A program made the position numbers and the translations under genes. The notes beneath the pieces are model-generated. The model searched no databases, was not told where the DNA came from, and saw only the letters and a list, made by a program, of their open reading frames with translations. A stretch of 64,000 bases of DNA from Effrenium voratum (taxonomy: Eukaryota; Sar; Dinophyceae; Suessiales; Symbiodiniaceae). The stretch spans positions 224,001 through 288,000 of the forward strand of contig CAUJNA010003247.1 in assembly GCA_963377175.1 (NCBI GenBank), given 5' to 3'. The first letter of the stretch is position 1. Each line of letters starts with the position of its first letter. Positions 1 to 13,700 of the stretch are shown here, piece by piece.

Positions 1-593
1 AAGAATGTAGCTATGGAGAATCGTCCATAACAATCATCCTGGGCGCTGCAGATTGAACGTGCGTGTTTCTTGCACAAAATGCAAGGTTCGCTCCAACAGG
101 TGTCATTTTCCTCTTTTTTTTGGGGGGGGGGGGTGACTCCCTCTTCACCAGCCAGATTCTTGCGAGAAAAAAAAACATGAGCTGACTTCCCTTCCCAAAA
201 CCACAACATGTGTCCGAGAAACACCTCATGGCCTTCCTCAAAACATTCCAGGAGGGCCCCGGCGCCGTGAATCTGAGCCACCCGTTGTCAAATTGTGGAC
301 GCCAGGTCACCAAAAAGCCCGAACGGCGGCAACGAATGTGCCCAATGCTCAACACCCTACTCTTGCCATGCGAAGGGAGATTGGAATGGATCGTTTTTGC
401 AGGTCAACTCATTGGCTAGGCCCAGACCTGGATGAAACCAGAAAGAACAGAGATGTGCCGGCTTTGTGTAGCAGTCCAACCCATGGCCCAAGCATGCACT
501 CCCGTGGTCAAAGCGCATTTAAACCGTACCTTTCTGGACTTGAATCCAAACCTCCATACTCCTTCCTTGAATCCGCGCGGTGGGGCGCCCGGC

Positions 594-691
594 ACCCGCC
601 GCAGCTCACGCCGTCCAGCTGCGGCCACTCGCCGAAGGGCGCGCAGCTCTCGCGCACGGCTTGCACGGCCAAGTGGGCGGTGCCTCGGGGA
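594..691 (-). CDS. Gene D exon: Cys-rich module, first part
   Basis: Encodes GTAHLAVQAVRESCAPFGEW and then PQLDGVSCGGC. It is homologous to the gene A exon 29380-29456, with the same entry phase 2 and exit phase 1. Acceptor CTTCGAG, exit GGGT before GCCGGG (GC donor). It lies 1.45 kb downstream of the signal-peptide exon; an exon of phase 1-in, 2-out should lie between them but was not identified. Confidence 0.65.
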
Positions 692-2140
692 CTCGAAGAC
701 GCAGAAATGACGTCTCTACTCTTGGCATGGCATCAAAAAACTGACTGTTCTTTGCAGACCCCAGTAAAAATGAACAGAACCAAAAAACTAAAAAAACTAT
801 ATAAAAAACATGCCAAGAACAGTGGAGAAATTAATTCCACGAGGGACGTGGGGGCTCAGTGCTGAGCCCAAAGCAACTTTGAGAACCCCGGGCAAAATGA
901 GGCGCGCTCATGGGGCCGCTCTTTGGGGCCCATGTGGAGTGGTGTTTTTGAAAGATCGCCCCTTGGCAAGCTGGCAGGGGAGACGCCAACTCTCCTTTCC
1001 AAACCCTGTCCCCTGCAGCTTCCTCTGTAGGGGGGTAAGTATAGAATAATTTCATCTGTGTTGTGTTTTGTGATCTATGCATCTGGCATGCTTGTTTTGC
1101 CGACGTTGGCAGCACTGCAATGTTCCTGAACCTGGATGGGGATCCCGTGAAGCGTGAGCTCATTTTTTTTCCATCAGGTGAGCTCGCCAGCAACATGTGC
1201 AGATATAACATATGACAGGCAATCCCACGGCACCTGGGGCCCAGGAGCTCAAGCCAGCCTGGTTGCGACCAGGCTGGTTCGTGTTCTTGCAATGGTTGAA
1301 ATATCAGCCGCGCCTTCTTTGCAAGGTTAACCCAAGACAAAAAGACCGCCCTATCTGTGTGTTTCTTTTCTTCTTCTTTTTGTTTTTTTTTTTTTTTGGG
1401 GGGGGGGTGGGTGCACCCATTTTCAATCTCCCAGGTTGGATTACCATGGCAAAATTATGAACCTGTCAGCTCAAGGATTCCCCTCTACCCAAGCCCTGGT
1501 TGATTAACAGTGAGTCCAGAATTGCTCAGACGCCCCTGCTCTAGTAAATTCAGCAGGCTGGGGGGTATGACAAACGCTGGGCCCACTGCACATTATATCA
1601 CCAGTGGTTCACGAAACTTCCTGCCGCCCCTCCCCCTCCCTCACCACACCTCCCCCACCCCCAAGAGTCTTGACGCGACAAAACCCTCTCTTCCTGGCTG
1701 CGTGCACCAAACTGCAGCAAGGTGTTGCCAGAGTTGGGCTTTTTGCAGGTGCCATCGCGGCACACCTGGCGAAGGCTTGCCGTTGGCAAACGGCCAACCA
1801 GCTGGGTGTCACGGGTGTCCCGTGCGGCCATTGGCTGCGTACTATGATGACCCCATGAGGCTGGCTCGTCTTTCTTGCTGGCACCCCTGTTTCGATCCTT
1901 TTTGCTTAGGGTTATAACGGAAAAGCAAACAGCACAAACACCATGCTGGGGGGGTCCCGGCTACATCTCTTGGTTGCTGTTGACCCCCCTGCAAACAGTT
2001 TTTTTCACTTTTTGGGGGTTTAGTGGGAAACCGGAAACCCCAACTTGGTTTCCCCAAAAAAGTTAGCGTCGAAAGATCCGTTGCCGTTCTAGCAGCCTAC
2101 CTCTTGCGTCCCCTCCTTCGGCCCTGGCAAGACTCCCCAC
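692..2140 (-). other. Intron of gene D
   Basis: No convincing exon. It contains a T-run directly followed by a G-run (1378-1408), and a GC-rich patch at 1762-1834 with an open frame whose phases do not fit the flanking exons. Confidence 0.4.
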
Positions 2141-2198
2141 CTGCCTCCTGCGCCGAGGCCAGCGCAGCCAGCAGGAAGGCGCCATATGCGGCGCGCAT
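2141..2198 (-). CDS. Gene D exon 1: start and signal peptide
   Basis: ATG at 2198 opens MRAAYGAFLLAALASAQEA, a textbook signal peptide with an AxA-type end. Donor GGCAG before GTGGGG in phase 1, like exon 1 of gene A. The gene runs leftwards out of the window. The 5.4 kb between the end of gene A and this ATG makes the two genes head-to-tail neighbours. Confidence 0.6.
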
Positions 2199-5100
2199 GG
2201 CGCGCGATGGGTCGATAGGAAGGCAGAACGTGGAGCCGGCTGCGAGCGAGTCCCTTCTGGCTGCAAGGACCCCCCTCTGCCAAAAAATTGTGTTTTGTTT
2301 GTTGGGATGCTTTTTGAAAAAAAACAACAAAAACTTTTGGGGGGTTTAGTGGAAATCCCTGAGGGGTTGAAGGCTCCAAAAGTCGGGGCGCCTCACTCGT
2401 GAACTCGCCTTTCCAACTCACCAACCGGGCTGCCCGTTTTCGGATCCGCGAAAAGTGACGAACTTTTTGTGGATTAAATGGTCCATTCTGAGACTTGCTG
2501 GTGCGATAGGTTGGGAATGACCGAGAACGTTTCCAGTTTTGGGGATTCCCTTAAGGAAACCCAAAGGGACGTCGTTTTTCTCCGGGATCATCCCCTGCCT
2601 CATCCCCTGCCTATCGAACCAGCAAGCTGAGGGGTCAAAGAACCTAACTCACTCGCAACCAACTCTGCCAGGTTTGGAGGACTAGGCGCTTCCGACCAAA
2701 ACACATGGCTCCTTGGTTGCTGTAACGGCCCGCCTCCGCGTTTTTTGCTTGTTTTTTTAACACGAGGGTCAACTGGCAAATCCACGGTGCGTCCAAAGAT
2801 CCTGCCAAATAGCCATGAGGGCTTAAGGAACGGGTACGCCCACACCGCTATTTCTCAGTGATTCAAAAAAAAAAAAAAAAACGCCCACAAACAAGCGTGC
2901 AACACGGCAACCTGGCGGGTCAGGCATCGTCAAACACACAACCGTTGGGCTGCATTTAAGAAAGCCAAGCCCAGTTGCCCTGTTCTGGGTCGAGCACATG
3001 TGCGGAACCCGCAAAGCCAAAAGGGAAAAAGGGTGCTGCACAAGCGAGAAAAGGACAAAACCAGGCAACTCGGTTGCTTCTGCTCCCCTGCTAAAAGTTT
3101 AACTTGTAGTGGTTCACTGGAAACCCCGTTAATTAGTTGGAACAAGGCTAAAAGTCCTAACATCCCTTGGCAAAGTGCACCAAGGTCCATTCTAGCGGAG
3201 ACAAAAACCAAAAAAAAGCAAAAACGTCCCCGTCCCCTCGCGTCTTGTGCCGATTCGATTCCGGTACTTCCGATGGACCGCGCACACGCTCAAGTCAAAG
3301 CTCCGTCGGGGCTGGCGTGTAAGGAGCGGAATCGCTCACAGGCACAACTGGCGCCAGGCTCCGCAGATCCCTGAAACTGGGCTCCTTACTTGGTTGCTGC
3401 AAGGACCCCCCTGCAAAAGGTTTCTCACTTTTTGGGGGTTGAGTTCGGAAAACCCAACTTGATTTCCAAAAAGTTAAAGTCTGAAGATCCAACTCAATAG
3501 CAATCAAGAATCTGAAGCATGCCCACTTGAAGTTTCTCCGGAAAAATGTCCGTGAAGTCAAAACAAGATATCTAGATGTGTGGTCACCCCTTGTCTCCAG
3601 GCTGATTCCCACCTATCCTGGGTGCTACTATCTTGTGCAGATACCTCTCAAAGGGATGCCTAATTGATGCCTTGGACCAAACCAAACAAGCTCCTTAGAC
3701 GCCCTCTTGAAAATCCAAATAGGACTCAACAGGTGATGCTTCAATTATTCTCTAAAGTTTGACTCTAAAGAGGAAATTGATGACCCCAGTGACCCAGCCC
3801 TCTTTTTGTTCAGATTCCTCGAAAACCTGCAGAAACACTGTGTCAAATAGGCAGACCTCATATTCCTCAAGCAAGAACATGTAGAAGCGGAGGGTTCATA
3901 GGCCGGTCCAGACAAAGAGTCGTGCCTTCCCAGCAGGTCCTACGCAGCCCTGACTTTGCGAGTGCAGGTGCTGTAGCCGGTCGGCAATCGCTTCAGGACG
4001 CCCAAGGAGGGGCTCCCTTGCTTTTATCTTCACAGAACAAATGAGAACAGACACTCACATGACCAAAAAGCCTGGAAAAAGCAGAGTGAATTACAGGAGC
4101 CGCCCCTCCGGTGATCCTGGGTTTTCGACCCGAGAATCGTCGAGTCCAAAAAGGTACGACAGTCAGTCGAGACCTTATGAGGCTTGGGAAACCAAGGGCT
4201 TTGTCTCCAACCGACAAAATGAATACCTTCCCCCAGGCTTTACTAAATACAACACCAACAAATGGGATTTGTCACCAAGACCCACCAAAATGGATGGGAA
4301 GCCAGGCTGGCTTCCAAAAAAATCACTCCCCCAAGGCCCAAAGGGTACCCTCTACAAGAACCAAGGGTTCAATCCCCAAACCACCAAATTGTGGTTACCT
4401 GAGAAACTTAAAGGAAAAACAAAAGGATTCAGAGATCGGATCCCAAATCCTCCCACCAGGCCTATGGTCGGAAATTTCAAAAAAATGTCCATTGAAAGGG
4501 CTCTCTGGCGCTGTCTGGACCTATCCAAAATATGGGGAAACGCCGTCCTTGCAGCTATGCCCTTGTAAAAAAAATAGAATAATAATAAACAAAAAACACA
4601 TTTTCAGTGTACTTGTTCCTGGCTCAAGCTAGGACACGTGAGCTTGGGTCAGTTGAAGGGAAACCGCCGCAAACCCATTTCCAGGGACCCCCTCGGTTGA
4701 AACCGAACGAGACTTCTCCAAGTTGTGCGACACCCATGCGACATGCATCAAAACGATCGCTCAAGTTGCTGCAGGAAACACGGGTCAGGACGAATGAAAA
4801 CTAGGTGGATTTAACAAGGGGCGACCCATTTTAATTGGTATGCCTCCCTTTGGAGAGCTTTAGCATCCTGTCAGCCAACCCTCTGGAGAGAATCGGATAC
4901 TCGGCTCGTCTGTTTCGAGGGCACCCTTTTTGAATTGGCTCCAGGGAATCTAAAGGATTTCCAACCACACGGAAGAATTGGCATGGCCAGTCTTGTGAGT
5001 GCAAATCAACTACCATCCTTTCGTGCAAACAAACAATATGGGCAGTATTTAATATAGCCACCCCTTCTCAAAGATCCTTCCACATGAATGGGAGAAGATT

Positions 5101-7580
5101 GTAGCAAGGAGTGGAAATGGTCAACTGAGCTGATGCAACCCGTCACACCCAAGCTTCACTCGCGAATTCCTACGGCCCGTCCGAGCCATGCGCGCCAAAA
5201 GTGGGGCGGAAAAAAACACCCGCGGGGCTCAGGAGGACCTTTCCTCACCGGCCGGAAACAACTCCAGGCCTGTGACAAACCTGTTTACTCAGTGCCGCAC
5301 AGATACTGACTTGAGTGAAGCTCTTGATTTCCACTTGAACTCTCGTCCCAACAAATAAGTCCTCTTGTACTCACAAGGTGAGGACCTGGAGGTGCGCCGG
5401 ATGGTAGGACTCCTCCCCTGAGGCATCCTGATTGGAGGATGCCCCGACTCCACAAGTGAGGCCGCACTTCAGCCCCGGGTGGCAAAAGTTGTCACGACGA
5501 AGCAGGCAAAAAACCAGCGCCTGGCGGACGCATGGGCTGTAGGGGTTTTGGGGTTTTAAATTTTGGTGGTGTGTCTCCGTTGAACTGGCGCGAGAATAGA
5601 AGCCCTTGGCCTGCGGGGCTTGGATTGGGTGCTCCAAGCAACGAGGTTTCAAGGTCCCCAAAGGACCTGTTGCAGGTTTAATGACAAAACACACGGCCTA
5701 AGGGGCTTTCTTTCCAAAGTAGAAACCAGAATGGCAGACTTGCACAATAGGCGAGAAAGGGCAAATCAAGTTTGCCCTGTTTGGTGGTTTCCTTTGGTGG
5801 TTAGGAGGCGCCTTCCCCATTTGATATTAAAAGGAGCTTTGGGTCAAATCTCCAAGCCAACAACCAACAATGCAAACCACTAATGAAGGAGTAGCTGAGA
5901 TACGCCAATGAGAACAAAACAGACGCAAGACAATAACATGTTTGCTCGCTGGCCAAGAAAGGCACCAGTACCTTCTGTGGTCATTCTGGTGCAGTCTCAG
6001 TTGCCGCTTTTGGTCCATGAGACTTCCAATTAAATACTAGGCAGAAGTAAGATTATCAGATTGCAGCAGTATCCAATCACATTGATCAGAATGATCAGGA
6101 CCTCAGGGCACCTTCATTCCATCCCAAGTTCACATGCCAAAATAAACACGGAGAACGACACTTCTAAATTCACTCCTGGCTGGTCTTGCTGGCCTTCTCG
6201 AGAAGCGAGACAAGTGCAGAAACCCTATCAAGGATGAAAATCCACGAGCAAGGGTTAAGTGGATCCCCAAATCGGGACCCGCCTGGCGTCGTCTGAAGCG
6301 AAGCCACTCCGGAATCCTGAATCGGTGGGCGTAAAAACAAGAAAGGCTCCTGTTCTCGTTGCTTCCGCGGGGAGGAAAAAACACAAAAACAACACACACA
6401 CACACACACACACACATGGCCCCTTTTTGGTTGCGAGCCCGCTGTCTCAAAGGCGTGTTGATCATGTTGATCAAGCTGGAAGTGCACAGTGACTAGACGC
6501 TCCCTCGATACGACTGTCCCCAATGCTCAGACGCGAGTCCTTTCACTTCACTTCCCCGGCTTGGCATATCCGATCGGATCCCCCGACCTTAAGGCCTTAA
6601 GGGGCAGGGGGACCCAGCTCCTTTTAGTCTTCCCTCCAAAGGGAAAATGGCTCACCACAAAGGGAGACCTCCAGGGGTCGGGGTCACCCCCAATTCCATT
6701 TTGAGGGGGTGGGGACGTCCAGCCTGGAACCTGGAAGTGAAACTCATCCCAAGAAGACGGCCACAAATGGAACAAGGGTCTCCCGAACCCACCTGGGGGT
6801 TGACCTTGAAATACCTGATTTTTGTTGGCTTCTCAAACCCAAAAGGTAACTTCCCTTTAACATTGGCCCAGAAGTTTGCGACAAATTGGAAATATTGGAA
6901 ACATTATTTTTGCGTAACGGTTGGCAAAATCCAAGTGATTTTCAGCATCCGTCGGCATTACTAGACTTCACCGCCGTGAGGTCAGAAATCTCGACGTAAG
7001 GGACGGCTTTACCCCCAAGCTTGCCATAAGTCACGGAGGTAACCTGTGTCCTTTCTTTTCTGCAGGGAAAAACATTATGGCCTCAGCCCGTGAGTGCGCG
7101 AGTGATGTAAAGTTTGCAGATCCCGCCAATGTTGCGGATCCTAAACCTGTCCTATCACCCTCCTGTCCACTACATTTGACCTGACTGAGCTTTCCTTTGA
7201 AAAGGACCCTCGGCTGGGGTCTGTGTTTGGACAGGAGGGTTTTTTGGGGGGTGTTCCCTCCAAAAGTGGTTTGCAGCCCACTCAAAGGGGACAGTTCCGT
7301 AAAGCAGTCCCATCCAAGGGCGGAATCCACCACACAATTGCCCTTGGGGCGAATTACCTGTTTAACAGGGGTACCCTCGTTTGCGGATTTTTATCGCCAT
7401 CTTAAATCGATCACCACTGGTTGGCTTCATGGTGTCCGTGTCCCGACCAAGCAAAAGGGGGTTCACCAGTTTCAGAAACGTGAGCGCCCAAATCCTTTTG
7501 GAGTTTGGCTCCAACATGGCTACAACGGTTTTGTGTAGGCCTTGGGCCTTCCCACCACCCCGAAAACACCAAGTTAGAAC
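2199..7580. other. Intergenic region between gene A and gene D
   Basis: No exon seen on either strand. Two related repeat pieces (around 1985-2060 and 3395-3475) share a TTTTTGGGGGTTTAG-type core. A repeat of the CTAAAAGTTTAACTTTTAG hairpin type is near 3090. A short (CA)n tract lies at 6390-6415. The 175-codon plus-strand open frame at 4041-4568 is rich in repeats and lysine and proline and does not look like a protein. Confidence 0.4.
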
Positions 7581-7764
7581 CTACGAAGCGGGCCGAGAGG
7601 AACTCGTTTTGGCCGAGTTGACGCAAACCAAAAACTCCACGAGTCGAGTCGAGTCGCAAAGGGCGAGCTCTGCGAAGACCGGCTTGTGGTCGCTCCCCGC
7701 TTCCTTGCCGACGCCGTGGGACAAGAGCTGCCAGTGGTGCGAGTAGAAGATCATGTCCACCCAG
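7581..7764 (-). CDS. Gene A last exon: EEP domain, SDHKP motif and stop
   Basis: Encodes WVDMIFYSHHWQLLSHGVGK followed by EAGSDHKPVFAELAL, the final EEP motifs (VDxIF and SDHxP), then about 25 less conserved residues to a stop at 7581. Acceptor AAGGCGCAG, phase 1 in. If another donor is used after AELAL the gene could extend further, but I see no further EEP element downstream. Confidence 0.75.
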
Positions 7765-10700
7765 CTGCGCCTTACCCGATAGAAAAATGGGCGGGTCATG
7801 TTTTTCCCGGGCAAAATTTGTTGTCTTCGTCTGTGGGTGTAAAGGGAAAAAAAAAGACCCCCCCCCCTCGCCATTTTGGGGTGTCCCCATGTCAAGGTTC
7901 ATGTCCAGCGGGTCATGTCTACCAAGGTCACGTGCATGGGAAAGACCCCCTTTCAAGATACCAAAGTGGTATCTGGCATACTTGCTCGAAGGGCCGGGAA
8001 ATGGAAAGGTGAACCGTTTGGGGTCAAGACGGTTTACCTGGGCCAACGTAGCAAAGCATGACCTGTGAACACAACTGGCGCAAGAGAGACCTCCAGAACG
8101 CCAGCGGAATGGACCCATCGCCACGGCCCAAGTTGTTTCTGCTTTGAGGCGCGGAACTCTTTTTTTTCGGTTTTAAAGGGAAGCCCAAAGGGAAAACCAC
8201 AAGGTTGCGCACGAACCAAAGGAAACCAAAGGAAAGCGGAACACCAAAGGAAGAGCCAAGAAACCCAGAGCAAACCCCCTAGCTTGAGACAAACCCATAG
8301 GCCCAAGCCACTTCAAATCATGCAGACTTTGGCCGTTGGAACCTCCACGCGGGCCGTCTGCCAGGGCGCTCCGCGAGTTTGAATCCGCTCTTCAGGAAAT
8401 GCTGCGGGCCCTTCCTGGCTCGGTTTTCGGGTTGGGACACCTCCGGACCCGTTCGCACCTGAGAATTTGGAACCCAGGACCCAGGGCTTGAACCGATTCG
8501 TGCTTCGTCTTGGAACCTCCAAAGCAGCTCGTGGTGCAAAACTGGCATTCTCCTGGTAAACAGCGAAAGGCCCTCTGCGTTGAGCCGTTCAAAGAATTGC
8601 ACGTGTTCCATGTTGCTTGGCAGCTCGATGCGTTCTTGATTAAGCATCGCGGAACAATGCTGCCCTGGACCAGGTTGAGGATTCCGCTCGTATGTGCATT
8701 GCAATGGGTTGAACACCTAAACTAGCCGGGGATGTACTTGATATTGGGCTGCTCACTCCCCCCCTCCCCTGCGGCTTGGCGTGGGACAGAAGCATGCCAA
8801 GATATCAACACGTATTCCCTGAATGGATTGGTCAACAAACAAAAAGCAGCGCCATTGTTGTTTGCCACAATGAGTCGTCCCACAAAGCTGGCATAAAAAC
8901 AAACACCACACAGTTTATATAAACATCCTACAGCATTTGTTTTCGTTTTGCATTGTTTAGGGCAAACTGTTTCAATGATCACCCCAAAGCGTCTAAAATT
9001 TAATCTCCCCAAAATCGCCGAAGCCCTTTAAGCCTCCGGACAGCGAGCGGAGCCCTTGGGCCTCCAAACCCCCCCCGCCACTTAGCCGTCCAAGCAGCTC
9101 CCCCAAGGCCGCGTTGAAGTCCCCGGTGATGACCACCGGCTCCTCTTTCGCGTGCTCCTGGATGGCGCTGACCATGTTCTTGGCCCCCCGGTACCGCACC
9201 TCCTCGTTGCCTGAGCTGAAATCTGGGATGTAGAGAGAAGAAATCGGGCCGAGTGCGAAGGCGAAGGGCGGAACCACCCAACATCCTACCAACCTGTGAA
9301 ACGAGGTCAACCCTGTGAAATGAGGCCCAAAAACACTTGGAAGGCACCTGCCCCCAATACAAGACCAACAGAAATCAGGTCGTACGGTCGATTGCCAAAC
9401 GACGCTTCATTTCTGGCTTGGCTTGGTGGCTTGAAATTTGAACCCATGGCGCTTGCCGAGGGAAAATCGGAACCGAAGCACCAGAGCAACTCGGCTCACC
9501 GTGCAAGTCAGCTGCAAATGCGGCTCCCCTCGCTGTGCACGCACCAGTGCGTGTTGAAGTGCCAGAAGGCCTTGCCCGTGCTGATGTGGGTCAGCTTCAC
9601 CCAGGTCACATACCTCACATTCAAACATGCCGACCTCCCCACACAAAAAAAGGGACGGCAACCACAACAACCAGCTCAGGTTCTCCCCCTCCCTCCCCCC
9701 CCCCCCCAAAAAAAAAAGAGAAAGACGGAACGAACAAACAAACAACACGACCACCAGCAGAAACCCTGCCCTTAAAAGATGGCAAGGTACTTTTCTTGCG
9801 TGCCAGGGCTTGCAAGCGGTCGTTTTCTATCATGGAAACTTCAGTGAGTATCTCGTGCCGTTTACATGCGGAAGGGGCAAAAGCTGACGTCAGTGCCCTT
9901 CTTCCAGGTTTCCTGCACTTGTTTCGAGAAAGGCAGCATTACTTGGCACAAACATGGGGTGTGTCTTTTTAGGACCATGCAAAATGGTGGTGTTCCTTAA
10001 GTGTCCCTTGAAAACCTAGAAAACACCGGGGTAGCCTGAAAAGAATGAAGAAGCCAAAAACCGCTCCAAAACCCGGTGATCGCTTAGACCCACCTCCACC
10101 TCCCCCACCTGCCCAGATCCTTCGGCCCGGCCCGGCCTCGCGCCCCACTTGCCGGTGGCGTCGAGGTCTCGGCTCCCTTCGTCGCTCTTGGAGAAGAGAC
10201 CAGGCTTCACCATCACGCCTCGGCGTCGAACAATCGACGGATGTTGTTCTCACCTCCTGAGAGGATGAGCCAAACAAAAGATCTGAACTCGTTATTTAAA
10301 ATGTACCACCCAAGTGGTCTTCCCAAAAAGTTAAAAGTCCATGAACTCAGGAAGTGAGTTTTTGATGCACGGCTGAAATTTGGGACGAGTCAATCAATCG
10401 GACAAACACACCAAGCAAACACAAACAAGCAAAAACATGGTGCATGTTCCTCTGGGTTTGCGACTTTAAACCATATTGCAAGTACAAGGGTAGTTATTGT
10501 TGGGTTCAACAAACGCGGCGGTACTCCGACCCACTTTGGTCACTCCTGACCAAAACTTATCCAAGCAAAGGGAATCAGCTGCAAGGCTTCCAGCCGATGG
10601 CCTGGGGCGTGCCTTTCTCTTGTGCTATTTCCTAGGTCCTCCCGTAGAGAGGTTAGAATAAGGGTACCTGATTTTTCAGTAGTCTAGTTTAGTAGGGGAA

Positions 10701-13700
10701 CCTCTCCCCAAAAAAGGGTGAGAAAGGGCACTACTTGGGGACCTAGCTTCTCAAAGGGAAACCATTTAAGGGGGTCTACCCATTTGATAACCAAGACAAG
10801 CCTATGTTCAGCCTCCCTCTAATTGGTTGCGGAGGGGTTCCCATTAAGCCTTCAAAAGGCAGGTGTACCATTTTTGTTTGACAAACCCAATGTCCCCTGC
10901 GAGTGAAGGATGGCCAAACCTTCCCTCTGAGGAAAACTTTCGCCACTTTCACCCAACTTGGCAGTAGTGCTCAGGTGTTTCCAGGCTTCTGCAGCCCCAA
11001 TGGAAAAGGGGGCACCCAAATCCTGAGCTGTCCAAAAGCTCCGGCATTGCCCGGAAAAGCCCGAGTCTCAAGCCCCGAGTCTCCCAGGATTCGAACATGA
11101 GGTTTCTGAGATATGGAGGCGTCGACCAAAACGAGGCCTGTGCCAGGGGGCCGGATCATGGCCCGATGTCTGTCTTAGATTTAGGTTTCAAACATGGGAA
11201 AAGGTGTTCTTATGCCGTATTTGTTCCAAAGAGAAACCTTGTGCGCCATGAATGTCGGCCTTTAGGGTGCTAAGGTTTCCTTTGGAACAAATGTAGCTAC
11301 GGAGTTGCTTGGCACCCAAAGAACCACCTTGGGCGTCTCCCAGCACGCAGTCCAACCTCAAGTCGCCCTCGCTGGCTTAGCTAGCCCGGCGCGACATGTT
11401 GGTTGGCTAGGGCTGCCAAAACAAGCTGTGATTGCAAAGGCTTGGTAGTCTGCTTGAAACAGCTTTCAACGTTGTATAAACCTTACATTGACCAGCTGTG
11501 TTGCCGGATGTGCTCTTTTCTTTTCGATTGAATACTGAAAGTCACGAGCCATGGTATGGGTACGTTTGGGGCAGTGTCAACACTAACCACAGGAATTACA
11601 CTCAAAGGGCGGAACCTCAACCATGAACAGTGTGCCCTTGCTAAAACTCAGTTGCCCAGTTCGGCCCCCCAAAAATAAGATCTTAAGCTTCTGGAACCTT
11701 GACTCGAACCGGACCAAGGGGAAACTAAGGAAGCCAAAATCACAATTTGCCCTGGGTTGAGAAACCGGATCCACATCCTTGCGGGGCCCGTCCAACTTGG
11801 AACCCGCAATGACCAGGAATATCAGATCAGGATCCACACGAGAAAACCCAAAGTTGCGGCTTCAGAAAACCCAGTCTCCCAAATTCATGGTTTGGAGCCC
11901 GGTGGTTTGGTGGCGCTAAAAATGTCAAGGTGTCCCATGAGACCGCCGGATCAGAGCCCATAAGGTGCCTTAAGCGCCGCCTTCATCGCCGAGGAGCCCT
12001 GCGCCCCTTTGAAGGGCGAAGCCGGCTCCAGTCGCCCCGTGCGGCTCCTCAGCTCCGAAATTAAAGAGAGAGAACGTGAAAGCTTACTGCGCGTCACCTT
12101 GCCTTCATAGACCGAATCCCAGACTACTTCGCCAGTCGCCTCCCTTGACCAATGCCAGTCGTCCCAGGTGCCGAAGACGGCAGCTGGATCGGCTGTGGCT
12201 CGCGGAAAAGCGTCTTCCATCTTGCCGATGTCCACCAAGAGCTTCTCAAAGCGAGCTTGCTTGCCGCCGCCTGCGGGCACTTCCCTGATCAGGTGCGGCC
12301 TGGACACTGAGCCGGTTCACCGTGCGCGGGGCAAAAAAAAGAGGACGAGACTGCGGCGTGAGTCTCACGAACCAAGCGTTGCGCATCTGGCTGTCTTGTT
12401 GCCGGCGGCACATCTGCTCCAAGCTCATCTGGGGAAGAAGCAGCAGCAACCACGCTAGAAGAATTAGTTACGACACCGTGCCACTCTGCAGGCGTGTGTT
12501 GCGTCATGAAGGGAAACAGCCAATCATGAAAGTAGGTCCACACTGCAGAAAGGGGAAGGGCCGGAAGAGCAGAATGCTTTGGCCTCCGGGTCAGCCAGGA
12601 AGATTCGATTCTTGACGTCGACCTTTTGAGGGTTGTGCGTCAAGCTGTTTCGCGTGTACGTACACTGGAGTGTGATGTCTCTCTGGCCGTTGGAACCGAT
12701 GGGATGTCGCCCGCGTTCATGAGCCAAATCTTGCCACAGCATTCCCAGGACGCGTAGCAAGTCTCAGCCTCGTGGTTGCGGCGCAAAGGAATGTGAGGAT
12801 GTCCTCGGCGACCCCCTGATCCCGCCGACACTCATCGAACGTCAGGACGATGCACTGGAAGAAGTTGTGGCTCTGCTGCTGGAACTCCCTTTCCACCTGA
12901 CAAGCGCATGAGCCGTGTCCCCCCCCTTTCATGCTAAAATGGCGTGGCGCCAGCATGTCATTCTTTGCCAACCCGCTGTTGCAACTCTTTCACAACCTTT
13001 CATACGGTCACAAACTGCGCCTGCAAGAGTGTGCAAGGAGGGTTCCCGAAGCCGCTCCCAAAGAAAGTCCTCACAAGGTCCACCATGATCATGGACTTGC
13101 CATCCGCCCCAGGGCAGCCAAGACATGAATAACCTCCGGTTGGCCAAAGCGGCAGAGTGCCAGGGCAGTCTGCGCCAGTAGCATGGTCAGCCCATTGGTC
13201 CCTGCGAAGGAGGACAGCAGCAAGGCTGCAAGTCTTTGGCGATCATGATCAGGCGCTCGCCACGCCAGCTTGGCTGGCACATACACGTAGCATCCGCGGC
13301 GCGGATCCTTCTAGCAGGAAAAAACACGGAGACGTAAAAGTGAGACCAGTATGCAGCTGCACGTGGCTGAGCGCCGCACAGTCAAGAAAGGCAATTCCGG
13401 GCTTGCGCTTCTCTTCCATGTCGGAGTTGCTCCAACGCAAGAAGCTGCGCACCATGCTCTTGGAGTGGTCGTTCAGCTGCTTGCGCAGATCACGACAGAG
13501 TTCACTGAGACCAAGCCACCACTGCTTCGACTTCACCTCAGGCTTCGCCGCAGTCACTTCGGAGAGCTGCCACTCCAGCAGGGGATCATCGGTCTCCAGA
13601 CTCTGCAGGACACGCAGCTCCCACGCCACACCCTCAAAGTCGCGGACGGTGTTGTTGCGACCAATGGCAGAATAATAAGCCTGGGCTCGGCGCAGGGCCA

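Noticed and set aside
1762..1834. Possible gene D exon (PMAARDTRDTQLVGRLPTAS)
   Set aside because: It has an acceptor and a GT donor, but phase 0 in and out cannot connect the phase-1 exit of exon 1 to the phase-2 entry of the next exon.
4041..4568. 175-codon plus-strand open frame
   Set aside because: Composition is repeat-like and a second overlapping frame is equally open. It includes a tRNA-like dispersed repeat piece and no domain.
8351..8486. Plus-strand helical open frame ALREFESALQEMLRALPG
   Set aside because: It overlaps the minus-strand EEP linker exon, which fits domain order and splice phase. No plus-strand neighbours.
11085..11160. tRNA gene on the minus strand with GTTCGAATCC
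   Set aside because: The B-box is good but no acceptor stem or A-box at proper spacing could be found.
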